Shown here: piece after piece, positions 7,462-16,996 of the stretch | Layout: the number at the start of each line of letters is the position of its first letter | Numbering within the stretch: position 1 is the stretch's first letter | NCBI GenBank assembly: GCA_046199005.1 | Contig: CP176050.1 | Span: 2,604,001-2,668,000 of the forward strand | Length of the DNA: 64,000 nt | Direction: 5' to 3' | Source of the DNA: Ascidiimonas sp046199005 | GTDB taxonomy: Bacteria > Bacteroidota > Bacteroidia > Flavobacteriales > Flavobacteriaceae | Position numbers and translations under genes: made by a program | Notes under the pieces: model-generated | Told to the model about the DNA's origin: nothing | Database searches by the model: none | Seen by the model: only the letters and a program-made list of their open reading frames with translations

Positions 7462-9981
7462 TTAATCAATTGTTGTGCCATTATTTTCATCTTCCGATTC
7501 AATTTCGTCTTCATTTTCATCTTCCTTCATTACCTTGGCAACCGCCGCGATTGAATCATCTCCTTTAATATTGATAAGTCGGACACCCTGAGTAGCTCTT
7601 CCCATCACACGAAGATTTTCTACGCTCAATCGAATTGCTATTCCAGATTTATTAATGATCATGAGATCATCAGAATCTGTAACACTTTTCATAGCAACCA
7701 ATTTTCCTGTTTTCTCAGTAATAGAAATAGTTTTTACCCCTTTTCCTCCCCGGTTGGTAATTCGGTAAATCGCTTCTCCGTCTTCGGGATCATCAATATA
7801 AGTTCGTTTACCATAACCGTTTTCGGAAACAACAAGGACAGATTCTTCCTGCGGATTCTCAATTGCGACCATTCCAATCACTTCATCATTCTCATCTGCA
7901 AGACTGATCCCTCTTACACCGGAAGCATTTCTTCCCATAGGGCGTGTCTTCTCTTCCTCAAAACGTATAGCCTTCCCGGAAGCAACTGCCAGCATCACCT
8001 GGCTATTACCTGTGGTAAGTTTAGCTTCCAGCAGCTCATCATTTTCTTTAATGGTGATCGCATTGATTCCATTTTGTCTGGGTCTGGAGTATTGTTCAAG
8101 AGGGGTTTTCTTTACAGTACCTTTCTTGGTAGCCATAATAACATAATGACTGTTTATATACTCTTCATCCTTGAGATCTTGTGTACAAATAAAGGCTTTT
8201 ACCTTGTCGTCAGATTCAATATTGATCAAGTTTTGAATTGCACGACCTTTCGAAGTCTTACTCCCTTCTGGAATTTCATAAACACGCATCCAGAAACATT
8301 TTCCTTTTTGGGTGAAAAACAACATGTATTGGTGATTCGTTCCCACAAAAAGATGTTCCAGAAAATCCTCATTACGTGTCGCGGAGCCTTTTTGGCCTAC
8401 ACCTCCCCTATTTTGTATTTTATATTCAGATAGTGAAGTTCTTTTAATGTATCCGGCATGAGATATGGTAATTACTACCTGCTCGTCAGGAATCATATCT
8501 TCTATGCTCAGGTCTCCTCCTGCATACTCGATCGTAGAACGTCTTTCGTCTCCATACTTTGCTTTTACCTCCTGAAGTTCTTCCTTAATGATCTCCATTC
8601 GGCGTTCTTTACGTGCAAGGATGTCTTTTAAATCTTCAATTAATTTCTTTATGTCATCATACTCAGAACGCAGCTTATCCTGTTCCAGACCTGTTAACTG
8701 GCGTAATCGCATCTCAACGATTGCCTTGGCCTGTATTTCCGATAAAGAAAAACGTTCCATCAACTTAGTACGGGCTTCATCAGCGTTGCTCGAAGCTCTG
8801 ATAAGTGCGATCACCTCATCTATATTATCAGATGCAATGATCAATCCTTCCAGAATATGAGCGCGTTCTTCTGCTTTCCTTAATTCATATTCGGTTCGTC
8901 GTACTACTACTTCGTGTCTGTGTTCCACGAAATAGTGTATCATTTCTTTCAAGTTAAGCAGTTGCGGTCTTCCTTTCACCAAAGCAATATTGTTAACGCT
9001 AAAAGAAGATTGAAGTGCTGTGTATTTATAAAGCGTGTTCAATACGATATTAGGAATCGCATCGCGTTTTAAAATGTATACGATACGCATCCCGTTACGG
9101 TCAGACTCATCACGTATGGTAGAAATACCTTCTATTTTCTTGTCGTTCACTAAATCAGCCGTCTTCTTTATCATATCGGCTTTATTTACCTGATAAGGTA
9201 TTTCTGTAACGACAATAGCTTCACGGCCTGCTATTTCTTCAAAACTAGCTTTGGCACGCATAACGATTCTTCCTCTTCCGGTTTTGAACGCCTCGCGAAC
9301 ACCGTCATATCCGTAAATAATCCCTCCGGTAGGAAAATCAGGGGCTTTGATATGCTGTATAAGTTCATCGATTTCAATATCGCTGTTTTCGATGTAAGCG
9401 ATAGTACCATCTACAACCTCAGCAAGATTGTGAGGGGGCATATTGGTAGCCATTCCCACTGCGATACCAGAAGCTCCATTTATCAATAAACTTGGAACAC
9501 GTGTTGGTAAAACTGTAGGTTCTTTAAGGGTATCATCAAAATTTAACTGATGATCTACGGTTTCTTTATCAATATCAGCCAGCATATCTTCAGAGATCTT
9601 GCGCATCCTTGCCTCTGTATAACGCATCGCTGCAGGACTGTCTCCGTCTACCGAGCCAAAATTCCCCTGACCGTCCACCAACATATAACGAAGGCTCCAT
9701 TCCTGAGCCATACGCACCATAGTATCATAAACAGAGGTATCACCATGAGGGTGATACTTTCCTAAAACTTCTCCTACTATTCTTGCGGACTTCTTATAGG
9801 CCCGATTACTTAATACGCCCAGCTCATACATACCGTATAACACCCTTCTGTGAACAGGCTTAAGTCCGTCACGAACATCAGGCAAGGCTCTAGAAACGAT
9901 CACCGACATTGAGTAGTCAATGTAGGCTGATTTCATTTCATCTTCAATATTAATAGGAATCAGCTTTTCTCCATCTGCCAT
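7462..9981 (-). CDS. gyrA: DNA gyrase subunit A
   Basis: Breakage-reunion subunit of gyrase, which introduces negative supercoils with GyrB. The catalytic tyrosine is Tyr121 in AMRYTEARM. The quinolone-resistance-determining region reads HPHGDTSVYDTMVRM, with Thr82 and Asp86; Thr at this place is the natural state in several flavobacteria. The C-terminal beta-pinwheel repeats, including the GyrA-box-like QNRGGVGQKG near residue 530, are followed by an acidic tail rich in D and E. 839 aa is a normal length. Upstream is a 433-bp gap shared with divergent clpC. Confidence 0.97.
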   Translation of the reverse strand: MADGEKLIPINIEDEMKSAYIDYSMSVIVSRALPDVRDGLKPVHRRVLYGMYELGVLSNRAYKKSARIVGEVLGKYHPHGDTSVYDTMVRMAQEWSLRYMLVDGQGNFGSVDGDSPAAMRYTEARMRKISEDMLADIDKETVDHQLNFDDTLKEPTVLPTRVPSLLINGASGIAVGMATNMPPHNLAEVVDGTIAYIENSDIEIDELIQHIKAPDFPTGGIIYGYDGVREAFKTGRGRIVMRAKASFEEIAGREAIVVTEIPYQVNKADMIKKTADLVNDKKIEGISTIRDESDRNGMRIVYILKRDAIPNIVLNTLYKYTALQSSFSVNNIALVKGRPQLLNLKEMIHYFVEHRHEVVVRRTEYELRKAEERAHILEGLIIASDNIDEVIALIRASSNADEARTKLMERFSLSEIQAKAIVEMRLRQLTGLEQDKLRSEYDDIKKLIEDLKDILARKERRMEIIKEELQEVKAKYGDERRSTIEYAGGDLSIEDMIPDEQVVITISHAGYIKRTSLSEYKIQNRGGVGQKGSATRNEDFLEHLFVGTNHQYMLFFTQKGKCFWMRVYEIPEGSKTSKGRAIQNLINIESDDKVKAFICTQDLKDEEYINSHYVIMATKKGTVKKTPLEQYSRPRQNGINAITIKENDELLEAKLTTGNSQVMLAVASGKAIRFEEEKTRPMGRNASGVRGISLADENDEVIGMVAIENPQEESVLVVSENGYGKRTYIDDPEDGEAIYRITNRGGKGVKTISITEKTGKLVAMKSVTDSDDLMIINKSGIAIRLSVENLRVMGRATQGVRLINIKGDDSIAAVAKVMKEDENEDEIESEDENNGTTID

Positions 9982-10342
9982 ATCAAAAAATTTAGATTAT
10001 TGGGTTCTTTTACAATCGTGCCAATATACACAAAATATCATGCCTGAAACGCTCTCTATCGTTCATTTTTTAATGATTTTATCAACAACAAATAAGGCTT
10101 CATTAAGACCTCTTATTTAGATATTTTTTGGCTAAATGTAAATGATTAAAATTGAAACAGATAGCCACGCTGTCAGCCCCACCTGCCAGAAATTCAGTTT
10201 TGTAAAACAAGTGGTTAAAAACAGGGGTATAACAGATATATTTTAGTGCAATAGCATCTTTTTGTATTTGAGGCATGCTTATTGTGCTAATATTAAAAAT
10301 TTGATAATAATTAAAGCTGTAAAAATGAGTCTTCCTATAATA

Positions 10343-10358
10343 CCGTTAAATTTAACGG
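10343..10358. promoter_or_regulatory. 16-bp palindrome, candidate operator of clpC
   Basis: CCGTTAAATTTAACGG is a perfect 16-bp palindrome, extended with one inserted base to AATACC/GGGTATT on the outside (10339-10363). It ends just before the putative -33 element of clpC. It does not match the CIRCE element; the CtsR box was not matched either. Confidence 0.45.
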
Positions 10359-10363
10359 GTATT

Positions 10364-10408
10364 TTTGATACGTAAACTTGTTTTTACTATTTTAGATGTT
10401 GAAAGGAG
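10364..10408 (+). promoter_or_regulatory. clpC promoter and strong ribosome binding site
   Basis: TTTG (10364-10367) and TATTTTAG (10388-10395) are 20 bp apart, close to the Bacteroidota consensus. AAAGGAG at 10402-10408 is 6 nt before the ATG, an unusually good Shine-Dalgarno sequence for a flavobacterium. The predicted start point would leave a very short leader, so promoter and RBS might not both be as assigned. Confidence 0.4.
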
Positions 10409-10414
10409 TAATAT

Positions 10415-12964
10415 ATGGATGATAATTTTTCCCCAAGAGTTAAAGACGTAATTGCCTATAGTAAGGAAGAAGCCTTACGTCTTGGCCATGATTTTATTGG
10501 AACTGAACACCTGATGCTAGGTCTCTTAAGAGACGGTAGTGGCAAAGCCATTAACATATTGAATGCCCTGGAAATAGATTTAGATCATTTAAGAAGAAAG
10601 GTAGAAATACTAAGCCCTGCGAACCCAAGCACGGGCATTATTGCAAATGATAAAAAGAATCTGCATTTAACCAGACAGGCAGAAAGAGCGTTAAAAACAA
10701 CGTTTCTTGAAGCAAAACTGTTTCAGAGTTCCTCAATAAATACAGCACACCTTCTATTGTGCATTTTAAGAAATGAAAACGATCCAACCACCAAGTTGTT
10801 GAACAAGCTCAAGGTTGATTATGATAATGTTAAAGAACAATTTAAATATATGATAACAAGTGACGATGACTATATAGATTCGCCTTCTGCAGAATCCTAC
10901 TCAGACGATTCTGGTTCAGCAGAAGATGCCCGAGAGAATCCTTTTAGTAATCAGGGATCTGGCAAATCCAACAAAAAATCAAAAACTCCTGTTCTGGACA
11001 ATTTTGGAAGGGATTTAACGGCACTTGCCGAAGAAGGGAAATTAGACCCTGTGGTAGGAAGAGGAAAAGAAATTGAGCGCGTTTCTCAGATTCTCAGCAG
11101 GCGTAAAAAGAACAATCCGCTCTTAATCGGTGAACCGGGAGTTGGTAAATCTGCTATCGCAGAGGGACTTGCGCTACGTATAATCAAAAAGAAAGTATCC
11201 CGCATTCTCTACAATAAAAGAGTAGTAACTCTGGATCTTGCAAGTTTAGTAGCCGGGACCAAATATCGTGGTCAGTTCGAAGAACGCATGAAAGCGGTAA
11301 TGAACGAATTGGAGAAGAACGATGATATCATTCTATTTATAGACGAAATTCATACGATCGTAGGTGCAGGTGGTGCAACAGGAAGTCTTGATGCTTCCAA
11401 TATGTTCAAGCCGGCTCTTGCCCGTGGTGAAATCCAATGTATAGGTGCAACCACACTTGACGAATACAGACAATACATCGAAAAAGACGGTGCTCTTGAA
11501 CGACGTTTTCAAAAAGTGATTGTTGAGCCTACAAATGTAGAAGAGACTATTGAAATCCTTCAAAACATAAAAGAAAAATACGAAGAACATCACAATGTGA
11601 ATTATACGGAAGCTGCAATTGATGCCTGTGTAAAACTCACAAATAGATATATGACAGATCGCTTTTTACCAGACAAGGCAATCGATGCGCTGGATGAAGC
11701 GGGTTCTCGTGTGCACATTACCAATATGCAGGTACCAAAACAAATTCTGGAGCTGGAAAAACAGTTGGAAGATGTCAGAGAACTTAAAAACACGGTTGTT
11801 AAAAAGCAGAAGTATGAAGAAGCAGCCAAATTAAGAGACGACGAGAAAAGACTTGAAAAAGAATTGCTCACTGCTCAGGAAAGATGGGAAGAAGAAAGTA
11901 AACTCCACAGAGAAACAGTCACAGAAGATAATGTTGCAGATGTTGTTTCGATGATGAGCGGTATACCGGTAAACAGGATTGCACAAACGGAAAGCAACAA
12001 ATTGGCGCATCTGCCAGAATTGATAAAAGGAAGTGTCATTGGTCAGGACGAAGCGGTTGGCAAAGTTTCTAAAGCTATCCAGCGTAATCGTGCCGGACTT
12101 AAAGATCCTAATAAGCCTATTGGTTCTTTTATATTTCTTGGACAGACAGGTGTCGGGAAAACCCAGTTGGCAAAAGTATTGGCAAAAGAGCTCTTTGATT
12201 CTGAAGATGCTCTTATTCGTATTGACATGAGCGAGTACATGGAAAAATTCGCGATATCAAGACTTATCGGAGCGCCTCCTGGATATGTAGGATACGAAGA
12301 AGGTGGCCAACTTACCGAAAAAGTTAGAAGAAAGCCATATGCAGTCGTGCTCTTAGATGAGGTTGAAAAAGCGCATCCGGATGTATTTAATATGCTGCTT
12401 CAAGTTTTAGATGACGGATATCTGACAGACAGTCTTGGTCGTAAGATCGATTTTAGAAATACGATTATCATCATGACCTCTAATATAGGTGCCAGACAAC
12501 TTAAAGACTTCGGTCAGGGTGTTGGATTTGGAACCGCAGCTAGAAAATCTCAGGCAGATGAGCATCAGAAAAGTGTGATTGAAAATGCATTGAAAAAATC
12601 ATTCGCACCGGAATTCTTGAACAGAATTGATGACGTTGTGGTATTTAATCCTTTAGAAAGAGAAGATATTCACCAAATTATCGACATCGAACTTGATAAA
12701 CTGTATAAGCGAATTAAAGAACTTGGTTATGTATTAAATCTTAGTGAACCCGCTAAAGATTATATTGCAGACAAAGGTTTCGATAAACAATATGGTGCAC
12801 GTCCACTAAAAAGAGCGATTCAAAAATATATTGAAGATGCGCTCGCAGAAGAGATCATTACTTCAAAAATTGATGAAGGAGATGAAATCTTTATGGATCT
12901 TAACAAAGAAAAAGAGGCACTTACCATTGATATTAAAAAAGGAGAAAAATCTCCTGAATCATAA
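10415..12964 (+). CDS. clpC: ATP-dependent Clp protease ATP-binding subunit ClpC
   Basis: AAA+ unfoldase that feeds proteins to ClpP in stress protein quality control. The N-domain with two Clp repeats spans about 1-145, then an acidic Ser-rich linker. D1 has Walker A GEPGVGKS (239-246), Walker B ILFIDEIH and TIVGAGG. A central UVR-like coiled-coil (KYEEAAKLRDDEKRLEKEL, about 470-490) marks it as ClpC rather than ClpA/ClpB. D2 has GQTGVGKT (about 575) and a pore loop GAPPGYVGYEEGG. 849 aa. The start is supported by AAAGGAG 6 nt upstream. Monocistronic, ending in a strong terminator. Confidence 0.95.
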   Translation: MDDNFSPRVKDVIAYSKEEALRLGHDFIGTEHLMLGLLRDGSGKAINILNALEIDLDHLRRKVEILSPANPSTGIIANDKKNLHLTRQAERALKTTFLEAKLFQSSSINTAHLLLCILRNENDPTTKLLNKLKVDYDNVKEQFKYMITSDDDYIDSPSAESYSDDSGSAEDARENPFSNQGSGKSNKKSKTPVLDNFGRDLTALAEEGKLDPVVGRGKEIERVSQILSRRKKNNPLLIGEPGVGKSAIAEGLALRIIKKKVSRILYNKRVVTLDLASLVAGTKYRGQFEERMKAVMNELEKNDDIILFIDEIHTIVGAGGATGSLDASNMFKPALARGEIQCIGATTLDEYRQYIEKDGALERRFQKVIVEPTNVEETIEILQNIKEKYEEHHNVNYTEAAIDACVKLTNRYMTDRFLPDKAIDALDEAGSRVHITNMQVPKQILELEKQLEDVRELKNTVVKKQKYEEAAKLRDDEKRLEKELLTAQERWEEESKLHRETVTEDNVADVVSMMSGIPVNRIAQTESNKLAHLPELIKGSVIGQDEAVGKVSKAIQRNRAGLKDPNKPIGSFIFLGQTGVGKTQLAKVLAKELFDSEDALIRIDMSEYMEKFAISRLIGAPPGYVGYEEGGQLTEKVRRKPYAVVLLDEVEKAHPDVFNMLLQVLDDGYLTDSLGRKIDFRNTIIIMTSNIGARQLKDFGQGVGFGTAARKSQADEHQKSVIENALKKSFAPEFLNRIDDVVVFNPLEREDIHQIIDIELDKLYKRIKELGYVLNLSEPAKDYIADKGFDKQYGARPLKRAIQKYIEDALAEEIITSKIDEGDEIFMDLNKEKEALTIDIKKGEKSPES

Positions 12965-12990
12965 AAATTTTAAAGTCAGACTATTGTTAA

Positions 12991-13021
12991 AAAGCGTGTA
13001 GATCTTCTACACGCTTTTTTT
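12991..13021 (+). terminator. clpC terminator
   Basis: Stem GCGTGTAGA/TCTACACGC (12994-13002 and 13006-13014) with a 3-nt loop, A run before and T7 after. Confidence 0.9.
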
Positions 13022-13127
13022 ATCTAATTGATACTATGCGTGTTGGTATCCAGAGCTCTTTTTTCTCATTAAATTAATGATGACGGTTAAAATTTCTTTT
13101 TTACATTCGCTCACAAATAAATTCATC

Positions 13128-14516
13128 ATGGAAGACAACAAGACAATCGTAGGCAGCGAAGAATGGATATCACTTCCTGATTTTTCAATTCCTGCGATCA
13201 AAGTTAGAGTAGACAGTGGCGCAAAAACCTCAGCGTTGCATGCAGTGAACATTCAGCCATTTCAAAGAAATAATGAACCCTGGGTAACTTTTGATGTCTT
13301 CCCTTTACAATATGATGGAAAAAAGGTTAAACACTGTGAAGCACGAGTTATTGATCAACGTATTATTAAAAGCTCTACAGGTAATAGGGAGAAACGTTTT
13401 GTAATAAATACCGAAATGAAGATCGGTCAAAGTTCATGGAAAATTGAGCTTACACTTACGAATCGGGATTCCATGGGCTATCGAATGTTACTCGGTCGGG
13501 AAGCAATGGCGGGTAGAATGATTGTAGACCCTTCTGCAGGTTTCCTTCTGGGATCAATGAGTGACGATGAGGTAAATATCAAATACGCAACAGAGGAAAG
13601 AACTACCGGCGGCCTTAAAATAGGACTCCTTGCAAGCAATCCTAACTTATACAGCAACCGAAGAATCATTGAAGCTGGAGAACGAATGGGACACGACATT
13701 AAGTTTTTTAATATTCGCCAGTGCTATATGAAGCTTGATGCTAAAACTCCTGAAATTCATTATCGGGGAGGTAAAGTTTTGAATGACCTTGATGCTGTTA
13801 TTCCCCGAATACGGCCTAGCATGACCTTTTATGGTTGCGCACTCACAAGACAGTTTGAGGCTCTTAATGTATTTTGCCTCAACAGTGCTGCTGCTATTAA
13901 TCATTCACGTGATAAATTATACTCCTTACAATTACTGCTCAATAACGGTATTGACATACCCACGACCGGTTTTGCAAATTCTCCATTAGACACCAATGAT
14001 CTGATAAAAATGGTAGGTGGCTCTCCTCTTATCATTAAGTTGTTAGAAGGTACCCAAGGTAAGGGGGTTGTATTAGCCGAAACCAAGAAAGCAGCAGAAA
14101 GTGTTATTAACGCCTTTAAAAGTCTAAATGCCAACATATTAGTACAGGAATTCATTAAAGAAGCAAACGGTAAAGATATTCGCTGTTTTGTTATTAATGG
14201 GAAAGTTGTAGCCTCCATGCAACGGGAAGCACTACCCGGTGAGTTTAGAGCCAATATGCATTTGGGTGGTACCGCTTCGGTCATAAAAGTGAGTCCTGAA
14301 GAAAAACGAATGGCTATCAAAGCAACCAAGGCCATGGGATTGCATATTGCCGGAGTAGACATTATACGATCCAGCAAGGGACCACTTCTGTTAGAAGTAA
14401 ATTCTTCTCCGGGACTGGAGGGTATTGAATCGGCTACCGGAAAAGACATTGCCGCACATATTATTGAAGCGATAGAAAAGAATACGAATAAGACCGCGAA
14501 AGGAATAAAATCTTAA
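13128..14516 (+). CDS. rimK: RimB-RimK fusion: retropepsin-like domain plus ATP-grasp glutamate ligase
   Basis: Residues about 1-140 form the RimB-type (PF05618, so-called ATP-dependent zinc protease) domain with the aspartic-protease motif VDSGAKTSALHA. Residues about 160-455 are a RimK-type ATP-grasp ligase: IGLLASNPNLYSNRRIIEAG start, PLIIKLLEGTQGKGVVLAE, FIKEANGKDIRCFVING and LLLEVNSSPGLEGIE. RimK adds glutamates to the C-terminus of ribosomal protein S6; in other bacteria RimB is a separate gene of the same operon. ATG 13128 is chosen over an upstream ATG at 13077 because a TACATTCG promoter-like motif (13102-13109) lies between them and the domain starts right after 13128. Two small STAS-like genes follow. 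Confidence 0.88.
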   Translation: MEDNKTIVGSEEWISLPDFSIPAIKVRVDSGAKTSALHAVNIQPFQRNNEPWVTFDVFPLQYDGKKVKHCEARVIDQRIIKSSTGNREKRFVINTEMKIGQSSWKIELTLTNRDSMGYRMLLGREAMAGRMIVDPSAGFLLGSMSDDEVNIKYATEERTTGGLKIGLLASNPNLYSNRRIIEAGERMGHDIKFFNIRQCYMKLDAKTPEIHYRGGKVLNDLDAVIPRIRPSMTFYGCALTRQFEALNVFCLNSAAAINHSRDKLYSLQLLLNNGIDIPTTGFANSPLDTNDLIKMVGGSPLIIKLLEGTQGKGVVLAETKKAAESVINAFKSLNANILVQEFIKEANGKDIRCFVINGKVVASMQREALPGEFRANMHLGGTASVIKVSPEEKRMAIKATKAMGLHIAGVDIIRSSKGPLLLEVNSSPGLEGIESATGKDIAAHIIEAIEKNTNKTAKGIKS

Positions 14517-14597
14517 AGTAGCTTCACAGAAAGAATAGCTATTTTTATCTAATTAATTTTTTCTTTTTCAAAAGATGATGTAATTTATAAGATATTT

Positions 14598-14990
14598 ATG
14601 ACATTGCATCCAGAAAATATCATCAAAAGTTACCATCTTGAAATCGGAGAGGTCATCGTATACGAACATTTTATGCTGGCCAAGCTCAATGAGGGTCTTA
14701 TTCTTACGCTGGAAAGAATTTTTGAGCTTATCGGAATTTCAGAAGTTCATTTCAGAAATAGAAATTTTGCGTATATTACACTCCGAGATAATTCATATTC
14801 TATAGATCCAACAATTTATACGCATATAAGGGAGCTTTCTAATTTAAAAGCTTTTGCCATTGTTTCAACTAAAAATGTAGATCAGCATAATTTTAAAATT
14901 GAAAAACATTTTTTTGAGGCGAAACCAATGGGACTGTTTGCAAAAACAGAAGATGCAATAAACTGGGCAATGGAATATGTAAAAGGATAA
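14598..14990 (+). CDS. STAS/SpoIIAA-like protein, copy A
   Basis: 130 aa, no signal peptide or membrane segment. It shares with the next gene the core NSYSIDPTIY, a hydrophobic strand and the IEKHFFEAKP motif, then a C-terminal helix starting EDAINWAMEY, a pattern I associate with SpoIIAA-like (STAS) domains of flavobacteria. No phosphorylatable Ser of classical anti-sigma antagonists can be assigned. Role unknown. 81 bp after the rimB-rimK gene. Confidence 0.65.
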   Translation: MTLHPENIIKSYHLEIGEVIVYEHFMLAKLNEGLILTLERIFELIGISEVHFRNRNFAYITLRDNSYSIDPTIYTHIRELSNLKAFAIVSTKNVDQHNFKIEKHFFEAKPMGLFAKTEDAINWAMEYVKG

Positions 14991-15043
14991 CCAAATTATT
15001 AACGCATACATATTGTAATTCTCATAAATTTTCCCCCAAAACT

Positions 15044-15436
15044 ATGAGTAAAAAAATCGAGTTGTCATTTGGCTCTTTTGAGCTTTATGACCATTACATT
15101 GTTGGTATTATTAATGAAGGAGAAGATCTTCGGTCAAAGGAAAATCAAGACCTCATTAACCTCTGTAGTAAACACTACGTAGATAGTCATTTTGGCTATA
15201 TTTCTTATCGTACAAATTCGTATTCAGTAGATCCTACGGTCTATATGGAAACTTCCAAATTAGAAAACCTTGTAGCCATTGCTGTAGTAATTTCAGAACC
15301 AGCGCAAAAGCTAAGTGCTAATATCGAAAAGATTTTCTTTGACAAGCCTTTTGAATATTTTGATTCTTTAAAAGAGGCGCAAAGATGGATTCATAATATT
15401 GTGGTGCTTACTAATCAACAAGAAAAGATTCGGTAA
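15044..15436 (+). CDS. STAS/SpoIIAA-like protein, copy B
   Basis: 130 aa paralogue of the preceding gene: GYISYRTNSYSVDPTVY and NIEKIFFDKPFEYF align with it, and a C-terminal helix starts KEAQRWIHN. Overall identity looks moderate, so the duplication is old. The last 26 bp overlap the 3' end of the convergent hutH gene. Function unknown; a shared fold with the partner suggests they might form a heterodimer, which is inference only. Confidence 0.65.
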   Translation: MSKKIELSFGSFELYDHYIVGIINEGEDLRSKENQDLINLCSKHYVDSHFGYISYRTNSYSVDPTVYMETSKLENLVAIAVVISEPAQKLSANIEKIFFDKPFEYFDSLKEAQRWIHNIVVLTNQQEKIR

Positions 15437-16922
15437 TAACATAATTATCCATAAAATCGCATGTTTTCTCTATGTCGTAATGTAAAATTCTGTCTTTCTT
15501 AACGAATTGAACTTTATTACGATACGCTTTAAGAAAATCTTCCAGAAAGGGAGAGGTTTTTTGCGGTTCTCTAAAAACCATGGCCTGAGATGCGGTTAAC
15601 AACTCAATAGCTAAGATTCGCTTCAGATTTTTTACTACACGCAAGCTCTTAGTAGCAGCGTTGGCTCCCATACTCACATGGTCTTCCTGACCATTAGACG
15701 AAACAATGCTATCTACACTGGCAGGAGTAGACAATTGTTTATTTTCGCTGACGATACTGGCCGATACATATTGAGGGATCATAAGTCCAGAATTGAGCCC
15801 GGGATCGTCCACAAGAAAAGCCGGAAGCCCTCTGAGTCCGGAAATTAATTGAAAAACCCTGCGCTCGGAAATACTTCCTAATTCTGAAATCGCAATTGCC
15901 AAATAATCCAAAGATAACGCCAAAGGCTGCCCATGAAAATTACCCCCTGAAAGAATGAGATCATCTTCTACAAAAATATTGGGATTGTCAGTGACAGAAT
16001 TGATTTCTGTTTTAAAGGTCTTTTCTATAAAACGCAACGTATCTTTAGTCGCTCCGTGTACCTGAGGAATACAGCGGAAAGAATAGGGATCCTGAACCTG
16101 ATTCTTTTCGGTTTCTAATAATTCGCTGCCGGCAAGAAACGCATTCATTCTTTCTGCAGTTTTTACCTGGCCACGATGAGGCCTTATGAGGTGAATTCTC
16201 ATATCTAAAGGTTGTTTTCTGCATAAAAATGCGTCGTAAGAAATACTCGAAACGAGATCTGCGAAATAAGAATATTTACAACTTTCCATTAGCACATAAA
16301 CTCCGTAAGCGCTCATAAACTGAGTTCCGTTTAAGAGTGCGAGACCCTCTTTAGCCATTAATTTAATTGGCTCCCAGTTGAATTTCTTCAACATGGCTGC
16401 AGAAGTCATCTTTTTAGCGTTCACATATACTTCGCCTTTACCGAAAAGAGGGAGAGCCATGTGTGCTAATGGTGCCAGATCGCCCGAAGCGCCTAGCGAT
16501 CCCTGAGTATAAATTACGGGGTAGATCTTGTTATTATAAAAATCAATCAGCCTTTTTACCGTCTCCAATGCTACGCCACTATGCCCATAACTTAACGATT
16601 GAATTTTGAGCAAAAGCATAAGTCTAATAATTTCTTGAGGTACCTGTTCTCCTATACCACAGGCATGAGACATCACAAGATTTTCCTGAAGTACCGCCAG
16701 GTGCTCATTTGAGATCTTAACATTACACAACGAACCAAATCCTGTATTTATTCCATAGATAGGTGTTGCCTGTGACCGAAGTTTCTCTTTCAGGTATTCA
16801 TTACTTTTTTTGATCTTGAGCAAAGCTTCCTCAGATAATGCTAAAAATAAATCGTTCGATACAATTTCAAAGATTTTTTCTATTGTAAGTACATCAGAGC
16901 TTATATAATATTTATCTTTCAT
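15411..16922 (-). CDS. hutH: Histidine ammonia-lyase
   Basis: Deaminates L-histidine to urocanate, the first step of histidine degradation. The MIO cofactor triad Ala145-Ser146-Gly147 lies in GSLGASGDLAPLAH, the catalytic tyrosine loop in TPIYGINTGFG, and QDPYSFRCIPQVHGA is present. 503 aa, typical length. hutU and hutI are not in the window. Its tail overlaps the convergent STAS-like gene by 26 bp. The MIO family also contains tyrosine/phenylalanine lyases; the motifs fit HutH best. Confidence 0.92.
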   Translation of the reverse strand: MKDKYYISSDVLTIEKIFEIVSNDLFLALSEEALLKIKKSNEYLKEKLRSQATPIYGINTGFGSLCNVKISNEHLAVLQENLVMSHACGIGEQVPQEIIRLMLLLKIQSLSYGHSGVALETVKRLIDFYNNKIYPVIYTQGSLGASGDLAPLAHMALPLFGKGEVYVNAKKMTSAAMLKKFNWEPIKLMAKEGLALLNGTQFMSAYGVYVLMESCKYSYFADLVSSISYDAFLCRKQPLDMRIHLIRPHRGQVKTAERMNAFLAGSELLETEKNQVQDPYSFRCIPQVHGATKDTLRFIEKTFKTEINSVTDNPNIFVEDDLILSGGNFHGQPLALSLDYLAIAISELGSISERRVFQLISGLRGLPAFLVDDPGLNSGLMIPQYVSASIVSENKQLSTPASVDSIVSSNGQEDHVSMGANAATKSLRVVKNLKRILAIELLTASQAMVFREPQKTSPFLEDFLKAYRNKVQFVKKDRILHYDIEKTCDFMDNYVITESFLVD

Positions 16923-16996
16923 TTATTGGTTCAATTGGTAGTTTGTAGGTAATCTCAATTCGCTATAAAGGCTTCATTGTAATCTGAGTATTTCTA

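Larger units (their letters stand above)
9982..10414. promoter_or_regulatory. 433-bp divergent intergenic region gyrA/clpC
   Basis: No coding frame or RNA gene is convincing here. It must hold the gyrA promoter (minus strand; no good TAnnTTTG match was found near the gene) and the clpC promoter near its right end, which is listed separately. Confidence 0.5.

Noticed and set aside
13901..14449. 182-codon frame on the minus strand
   Set aside because: Fully inside the RimK domain; low-complexity composition and no family match; shadow frame.
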